From Halichondria panicea (lineage: Eukaryota; Porifera; Demospongiae; Suberitida; Halichondriidae), in contig NC_087391.1 in the NCBI RefSeq assembly GCF_963675165.1, forward strand, positions 5,134,646 to 5,198,645: a DNA stretch of 64,000 nucleotides. The letters run 5' to 3'. A model generated the notes under the pieces. The model was not told the origin of the DNA. It saw nothing but the letters and a program-made list of their open reading frames with translations, and searched no databases. The position numbers and the translations under genes are program-made. Below are positions 57,965 to 64,000 of the stretch, piece after piece. Numbering within the stretch: position 1 is the stretch's first letter; every line of letters starts with the position of its first letter.

Positions 57965-58495
57965 ATATCTCCTGATGCAATGTAAGCTCAAAGAAGTGGG
58001 TGGTTGTGTCTAGGCAACTTTATATAATAGTTGTATAATCAGGTGAAACCTATATCATGTTTTACACATTATTTTTACCAAATATAGAGGAACTTATACT
58101 ATACACATGCACCAGTTGCAGGTGCTCCTGATTACACATCCTATACTTGTACCATGATGTGCTCTGACACTAAGGAATATCCATTGAAACTCTCAGGATA
58201 CTCCAGGGTACAAATCCCATGTACCCTACTATAGGGTGTACATTCATATACCCTAGGGTACATTGGCTTGTTTGTGGTGAGCCTAAAGCCCACCATCCAC
58301 CCTTAAAGGGCTCTCTCTTTTATACAAAACTACTGTGAAACACTTGATCAAATTGTGAGAATCAATTGTTCAGTATCCACAATAAAACTACCCGACCCCA
58401 TTGGAACTGAGGTGTGAAGTTGTAAATGTGGTTTGTAAAGTGCAAGCACAGCACATAAAATGTGCACAGTGCGCATGCACGGCAGAGATCAAAGC

Positions 58496-58918
58496 AGAGG
58501 AGGTCGGACATCACTTGAACTTTCACTAATTATGACCTTTTAATGACATTCCAGGCCAAATTGCTTTTCGTTTTTGCTGACTCAGCGTAGCGTCTACTGT
58601 ACTTCGCTAGTCTCTATTTTAGCCGCCCTCTAAAAGTTGGGCGGCCTACTCACGAGTCTATGTTATAGAGGGCGACTGATTCATGAGACAATATTCTGCA
58701 CGGTTTCTGTCGCTGAATCTATTGACAGCTAGTTGTGTTTGGTGTCTGTGATGGTTACTGGACCTAACCCTATCAGCACATAATACCTATACTAGCTAGA
58801 TCCGCCTAGATCTAGCCATGTTCTACTGCTGAGTCAGCAAAAACAAAAAGCAATTTGGCCTGGAATGTCATTAAAAGGTCATAATTAGTGAAAGTTCAAG
58901 TGATGTCCACCTCCTCTG
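58496..58918. mobile_element. Foldback element with arms of about 90 bp
   Basis: The left arm (GAGGAGGTCGGACATCACTT through TTGCTGACTCAGC at 58588) is nearly perfectly complementary to 58829-58918. The central 240 bp include a smaller GCCGCCCTCTA hairpin. No coding capacity. Confidence 0.9.
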
Positions 58919-59021
58919 AGATCAAAGAGTGTTTACTACTACTCAGTTGTAAATGGGTTGGATAACAGCTTCTAATCAATATGTGTTCATAGCACAAGCT
59001 ACCTGTACCATGCATATCTGT

Positions 59022-59104
59022 GTGTGTATTGTTATTGTACTACCTCGAGCAGTTCTATGTATCCCTCGGCCGGGGAATACATAGAACTGCCCTCGGTAGT
59101 ACAA
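59022..59104. repeat. Near-perfect hairpin
   Basis: GTACTACCTCGAGCAGTTCT through ATGTAT pairs with ATACATAGAACTGCCCTCGG through TAGTAC; the loop is GC-rich (CCCTCGGCCGGGGA). Probably a short foldback element. Confidence 0.85.
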
Positions 59105-59134
59105 ATCCAATACATCCTTGATATCCATGGTACA

Positions 59135-59275
59135 ACTATTACATGTCATATAACAATGAAGGGTGTTTCGCTCCCATCAGATTCAGTATTGCACTCCTGG
59201 TCTAACCTGTTAGCTCACTATAATTACACTGAATCTGATTAGTAAAGTACCCTTCATTGTTTTATGACATGCAGG
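59135..59275. repeat. Second inverted-repeat element
   Basis: ATGTCATATAACAATGAAGG and AGATTCAGT at the left pair with ACTGAATCTGATT and CCTTCATTGTTTTATGACAT at the right. It directly follows the hairpin at 59022. Confidence 0.8.
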
Positions 59276-59413
59276 ATGTGTGTAACCAGGAGACCTGCTG
59301 GTGTAGTATAAATTCCCAGAAATTGGTTAGTGCAGAATGTGTGGTTCAATGGTTGTGTGGTGTTGGGAATACTCCTGCATGATTAGACTCACAGAGACAA
59401 GCTAAACTAAGCC

Positions 59414-61099
59414 ATGGAGTTAGTTAACAACTGTTCCTACGATGTCAACACACAAAGACAGATCAGTGAAACAGGCAGAGAGAGTGAGATTGTTGAACAT
59501 GCTGATACAGAAACAAATGTTGACGTCCAAGAAAATCCTGCATACAATTTCAGAGCTAACAATGCGAGTGTTGAGTGTGGGGATGGAGAAGAGTACGAAG
59601 TGGCTGTGTACGACACAAATATCCCAATTGAGCCAAACCACGCCTACAATGTGCACAGCACCGGACAGTCGGATGAGGTCAGCGAGTACGAATTAGTTAT
59701 CCCAGTAGAGCCACTTCCGAGTTTGATTTCTCAACAAAACCATGCTTATAACATCGATATTACAGAGCCAGATGACACTGCATCTGTTGGTAGCTACGAG
59801 GAGATCTCAGAAAATACGAGATGGGTTTCAAAAAATGCGACTGAGCGATATTATGAAGAGATTCCTGCACAACAAAACTATCTGACACAATACCCTACTG
59901 AAGAAGAAGCAACTGTTCCACCATTGAAGGCTATCTGTAGCTTCTGGCAGGGAAAAGTAGAAGTGGCTGTCAGAATAACTATCCTAGTGGTAAGACAACT
60001 GTAGAACATAATTATTATGCCATTATTTACACGACAAAGGAAAACCCACAAAGACCATACACCATGCATGCACACACTTCTACCAATGCAGCTGGCAATT
60101 CTACTGATGGTGCTATACATTGCATCAGCTGGTCTGGCAATCATCCCAATTACTGGTCGGTTTTCATCGGCTCCTCTCACAACACTGATTATAGGAGGAA
60201 TTTTCCCATTCCAATTTGCTTGTGTAATTATCATGGAAATAATACACCTCTGCATCAGGACACGCAGGAAAAGGACAAGCAAATGTTTCCTCACATGGGT
60301 AAGGTACAGGCTATACGGTTACAGCGTATACATACAGCAAACAAACTATATATCTCTATTCATTGAGTGACTGACTATATACATCTGCGCATGTACATAC
60401 ATTGAAATAGCTATTATTGATACCCTCATCACATCACACTCTTATTGGGTGTACAATGTTCCAAAGTGAAGGCTTCGGGTAGCTTTGGAAAGCACATAAT
60501 CATGTGTGCTGTAGGGTAAATAAAAAAAAGTTGGCCAGTTTTGGGTATAGCTTCGCGAATTAAGTTCAGGAAGGCTTTCTTGAAATGTGAAACCAAAAAA
60601 AGCCTTAACCTTGTGATGTCAAACAAGTGTTCATTAACTTCGCAAATTTTGTTTGCCAACCTACCATAACACACACACACACACAGGACATTTTATACTG
60701 TTTCATGACAAGCTTCTTCTCACTGGTGTTCCTCGGAATATCAGCCTGGCTAACTGTAGAGTGGTCTATAACGAGTAATCCAGTAGAATATTTCCTCTTC
60801 ATTCTAATCACAGTAAGTTAATAACCTTACCTCCAGTTCCTACACAAAACTACTATTATTATAACATAACATCTTCTTCTAGCTTGGAAATAACTAATTT
60901 GCTAATGATTCAAACCTCACGTATTGTAGGCACATGCATGCACTCACACATTCAAGACAATCTTTTTGCTATCACACAATAAATGGCTGTAATTCCTACA
61001 CAGGTGCTGTGCTTCATCTTCATGGCTCTGTACATGCTCAGGGTTTGCTGGATTAGGGCAACCATTAGTATGAAGTGGGATTCAAGAATGGAAATATAA
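59414..61099 (+). CDS. Tyrosine-motif tetraspan protein 5
   Basis: Exons 59414-59989, 60092-60298, 60687-60812 and 61004-61099, all phase 0, give 334 aa. Tail motifs: NPAYNF (Y44), EYEVAVY (Y61/66), NHAYNV (Y78), EYELV (Y92), NHAYNI (Y112), SYEEIS (Y128) and YYEEIP (Y146/147). The juxtamembrane SFWQGKVEVAVRI, four hydrophobic segments and a short C-terminus follow. It is closest to tetraspan 4, with complete exons and standard GT-AG introns; exon 3 uses a CA-microsatellite acceptor. Predicted function as a phosphotyrosine docking membrane protein is inference from motif content. Confidence 0.8.
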
Positions 61100-61365
61100 A
61101 CCAAGGAAAATGAAAAGTAGTAAACAGCCTAGATTCGTAGCAATTACAATTTAACGCACACACACGTTGCACTATACTTTATTGCACACACACACTGTAT
61201 CTAACACCATTCAACTAGGATAAGCTAGTACATTCAAATATGGCGGACCTATTACACACATCATTTGACACAACATATAGGATGTACATGCAATAAGGGT
61301 TTTTTTCAAAGGTCACCACATTTACTAGCAAGCACACAAGTTCATGCTTCTCATAGAGAGAAGCC

Positions 61366-61888
61366 ATGGAGATAGTTAACAACTGTTCCTACGGTGTCAA
61401 CACACAAAGACAGATCAGTGGAACAGGCAGAGAGAGTGAGATTGTCAACAATCTCAGAGCTAGTGTTGACCGTGGGGATGAAGGAAAGTACGAAAATGTT
61501 GTGTACAACTTCACTATCGATCGAGCCAAACCACACCTACAATGTGCACAGTACCCGACAGTCGGATGAGATCAGTGAAAGTGGTCAGTACGAATTAGTT
61601 ATCCCTACGGAGTCAGCTGCAAATGTGATTGTCCAACAAAACCAGGCTTACAACATCATTACTACACAGCCAGCAACTGATTGTAATTATGAGGAGATCC
61701 CAGAAAATATACAACCAAGCAATTTTATGAAGAGATTCCTGTGCAAAAAAACCATTTGACACAAGTCCCTGGGGAAGTAACAACACAAGCCCCTAAGAAA
61801 GTAACGACATCTGCTCTACCATTGAAGGCTATCTGTAGCTTCTGGCAAGGCAAAGCGGAAGTGGCTGTCAGAATAACTATTCTAATGG
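61366..61888 (+). pseudogene. Tetraspan 6, exon-1 remnant
   Basis: Begins like tetraspan 4 (MEIVNNCSYG) and ends with SFWQGKAEVAVRI and a GTGAG donor, but the frame breaks at least twice: near 61520 (bases lost before the NHTYN motif) and near 61710 (extra bases before the second YEEIP-equivalent). About 60 bp around the first NPAY are deleted. No exon 2-4 follows; instead the sequence continues into DNA homologous to the region downstream of tetraspan 4. A 5' fragment joined to unrelated flank. Confidence 0.85.
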
Positions 61889-61889
61889 T

Positions 61890-62160
61890 GAGATTTAGGT
61901 TTTGCGATTTTATTTTTCCTTGTAAAGTTCGCATAATCATATTCGATGCTCGCAAAACATTCTAGTAAAACAGTTGATGCAATGTATATATAGGCTCAAA
62001 GAGGTGGGTGGTTGTGTCTATAATAGGCAAATTTATATAATAGTTGTATAATTAGTGGAAACCTATATTATATCATGCAAAAACAATAATTATTGGGGAA
62101 CTTATATACTACATGCATGCACCAGGTGCTCCTGATTACACATCCTATAATTATATGTCA
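61890..62160. repeat. Duplicated flank of tetraspan 4
   Basis: Homologous to 57880-58140, including the end of a MITE family 2 copy (CTCGCAAAACATTCTAGTAA) and GGTGGGTGGTTGTGTCTA. It shows that tetraspan 6 was created by a deletion or recombination joining exon 1 to distal 3' flank. Confidence 0.8.
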
Positions 62161-62461
62161 TATATTTTCTGTTACACTTGCGTATTATATCGCACACAAA
62201 GGCCCGTTTTCATCTATACACGTACTATACTAGTTACTTTGCTTACACGCATCAGCATGATTGAATCCAATTAAGATAATTAAGTAAATCATTGCAAGCT
62301 TGCGTGCACACGAACAAAAAATGATTGTTTTGCCTGCGTGCAACACAATCAAAACAAACACAGAGTACTACACAATTTGGCCTGTACTGTAGGAGGTGGG
62401 TGGTTTTTAACAAGATTGCTGGCATGCATGGTAAGATATCTTAAGATTGGAACCTAGTACC

Positions 62462-62777
62462 GTATATCAAGTTTCGAATGCATAACGTTCTTCAAATTCA
62501 ATCGGAAAAAAGACGCAAAGAGTGAGCATGCACATGCAATTCGAAACGCAATCAGATTTGTACAGTGTCACTTGCATTCGAAACCCGATACATTACTAGG
62601 ATGTTTTGCGAGCATCAAATACATGCGAACCTTGATCAATTCGCAGCAATAAAATCGCAAAACCTACTAGTAAATACACACAATCTTTGCCAGAACACAA
62701 TAGTTAAATTGCAAAGGGCTGCTGATTTGGCTCATTCTCAAAGGTTTTTCACAAGCAAAATATTCTAGTAATACGAT
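62462..62777. mobile_element. Small inverted-repeat element followed by a MITE family 2 copy
   Basis: GTTTCGAATGCA at 62470 and TGCATTCGAAAC at 62573 bound an element of about 120 bp. Immediately after it (62592-62777) is a MITE family 2 copy in the opposite orientation to that at 57759 (TTACTAGGATGTTTTGCGAG at its left end). Confidence 0.75.
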
Positions 62778-62912
62778 ATACGGTATACATATCATCTAAA
62801 ACAACAAATACTTGACGTGCCAATATAGGGGAGTTATTTAACTCCCACTTGCAGAGCAGTCAGTCATAGCCACATTTACTAGTATAAACACACAGACTTA
62901 TAGAGACAAGCC

Positions 62913-63530
62913 ATGGAGATAGTTAACAACTATTCTGACGGTGTCGGTACACAAAGACAGATCAGTGAAACAAGCAGAGAGAGTGAGATTGCTGAAGATG
63001 CTGTTACAGAAACAAATGTTGACATCCAAGAAAATCCTGCATACAATTTCAGAGCTAACGTTGAGAGTGTTGACTATGAGAATGGAGAAGAGTACGAAAA
63101 TGTTGTGTACAACTTTACAAATATCCCAATCGAGCCAAACCCTGCCTACAAGGTGCACAGCAACAGGCGGTTGGACGAAGTTAGTGAGTACGAATTAATC
63201 ATTCTTACAGAGTCACCTGCAAATGAGATTGTCCAACAAAACCAGGCTAATAACATTATTACTACACAGCAAGGTGATACTGCATCTGATTATAGCTATG
63301 AGGAGATCCCAGAAATTTCGACTGAGCAATTTTACCCAGAGCAACAAAACCCTTTGACACAAGCCCCTGAGGAAGTAACGACACAAGCCCCTGAGGAAGT
63401 AACGACACAAGCCCCTGAGGAAGTAATAACGACACAAGCCCCTGTAACGACACCTGTTTCGCCATTAAAGGCTATCTGTAGCTTCTGGCAAGGCAAAGTG
63501 GAAATAGCTGTCAGAATAACTATCTTAATG
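62913..63530 (+). CDS. Tyrosine-motif tetraspan protein 7 (partial, exon 1)
   Basis: Open exon of 206 codons ending at a GTGAGA donor; exons 2-4 would lie beyond the window. Tail: NPAYNF (Y44), DYENG (Y55), EYENVVY (Y61/66; pYENV fits the Grb2 pYxN rule), NPAYKV (Y79), EYELI (Y93), YEEIP (Y129) and FYPEQ (Y141). The site equivalent to NQAY has become NQAN, losing its Tyr. A PEEVTTQA repeat (four partial units, 63355-63445) lengthens the stretch before SFWQGKVEIAVRI. It looks intact as far as seen. Confidence 0.75.
63355..63445 (+). repeat. Coding repeat in tetraspan 7
   Basis: Three to four copies of a 24-bp unit (GTAACGACACAAGCCCCTGA plus GGAA) encode TTQAPEEV. The frame is kept. Tetraspan 6 has the beginning of the same repeat. 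Confidence 0.9.
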
Positions 63531-63574
63531 GTGAGATAATTGCACTGGTTTTAGAACATGCATGCCTACAACCA

Positions 63575-63925
63575 ACCTATAGGACTACTGAAGTGCTAAA
63601 CCCTTGGCAGTTTTATGTCTTACAACCAGAGTGTTCTACAAAATTAATTATGTATAAGTAACTAACATGCAGAGGGCAAATATACATATACACTATACAA
63701 AAGACACTGAATCAGATTTGAATGCTATGACAAGGCTTTGAAACTGCATGCAGTGGTGCATGTCTGGCTAACATCAAAATTAAACTATAATAACTTGTTG
63801 TGTATAGATTGAGGCTATTCATGCTGTAAACGCAATGGCAGCCAGGTGAGCATGACTCAGAATCACACACAGACCAGGTGACTATACTATAACCAATGGC
63901 CACCGATGCGCCTCGGGTTAAAAAG
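63575..63925. repeat. Diverged relative of the 21.5-22.5 kb foldback element
   Basis: CTGAAGTGCTAA, TAATAACTTGTTGTGTA, CATGCTGTAAACGCA and GCCTCGGGTTA occur in the same order as in the left arm at 21500-21880. It lies in intron 1 of tetraspan 7. Confidence 0.7.
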
Positions 63926-64000
63926 AGGAATATTCAGTATTTTCTAGGGAGCTCTAGAATTCATAATTATGATAGCTATTATTATTATGATGTATCTATC

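Larger units (their letters stand above)
57965..59413. other. Spacer with several foldback structures
   Basis: No exon supported. It contains three separate inverted-repeat structures annotated individually, a short self-complementary GGGTA/TACCC-rich stretch (58195-58265), and a TATAAA at 59308, about 100 bp before tetraspan 5. Confidence 0.6.

Overview
Eukaryotic, intron-rich nuclear DNA (canonical GT-AG introns, AT-rich, many CA/GT microsatellites and short foldback transposons). The gene set (ankyrin-LRR-Roc-COR-kinase proteins of the LRRK type, POLR1C, galactose mutarotase, a MAPKBP1/WDR62-like protein, TIMP-like NTR proteins and tyrosine-motif tetraspan proteins) points to an animal. 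Compact genes, short introns, nested genes and LRRK-family expansion suggest a non-bilaterian, most likely a demosponge. The species is inference.

Layout. (1) 0.4-14.8 kb: two tandem LRRK-like genes (about 2025 and 2068 aa) with the same three-exon structure and patches of near-identity that suggest gene conversion. (2) 15.1-17.9 kb: a six-exon galactose mutarotase gene. (3) 18.1-26.5 kb: a complete ten-exon POLR1C (RPAC1) gene. Its intron 7 contains, on the same strand, an intronless gene for a multi-pass membrane protein. A four-exon gene for a membrane-anchored TIMP-like NTR protein follows POLR1C by 145 bp. (4) 28.85-43.8 kb: the block from POLR1C exon 6 through the nested gene, POLR1C exons 8-10 and the NTR gene to the 3' end of a minus-strand MAPKBP1/WDR62-like gene is present twice more. 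This makes a tandem triplication with decayed POLR1C and MAPKBP1-like pieces but retained NTR genes (all three) and nested membrane genes (two of three). Both new junctions fall at the same short homology. (5) 43.0-46.5 kb: 13 in-frame exons of the MAPKBP1/WDR62-like gene. Its WD40-encoding 5' part is not visible. (6) 48.4-64 kb: a tandem family of seven tetraspan membrane protein genes or remnants, each with a long cytosolic N-terminal tail full of tyrosine docking motifs (NPAY/NxxY and literal YEEI), then a conserved SFWQGK-type juxtamembrane segment and four membrane segments. Members one, two, four and five look intact, three and six are broken, and seven runs off the window.

Repeats. Two MITE families with TA target sites, a hAT-like MITE with a perfect 8-bp target duplication, several foldback elements, a 32-bp minisatellite that multiplies a POLR1C splice donor, a 559-bp pure CA tract, and tandem repeats inside introns are all visible. 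Paralogous empty sites let several insertions be defined to the base.

How the genes relate. POLR1C and the mutarotase are housekeeping genes. The LRRK pair and the tyrosine-motif family are both predicted intracellular signalling components. The NTR and nested membrane genes travel as one duplicated cassette. No functional link between these groups can be shown from sequence alone. Exon boundaries were set by splice consensus, reading-frame continuity and protein family expectation, without transcripts.
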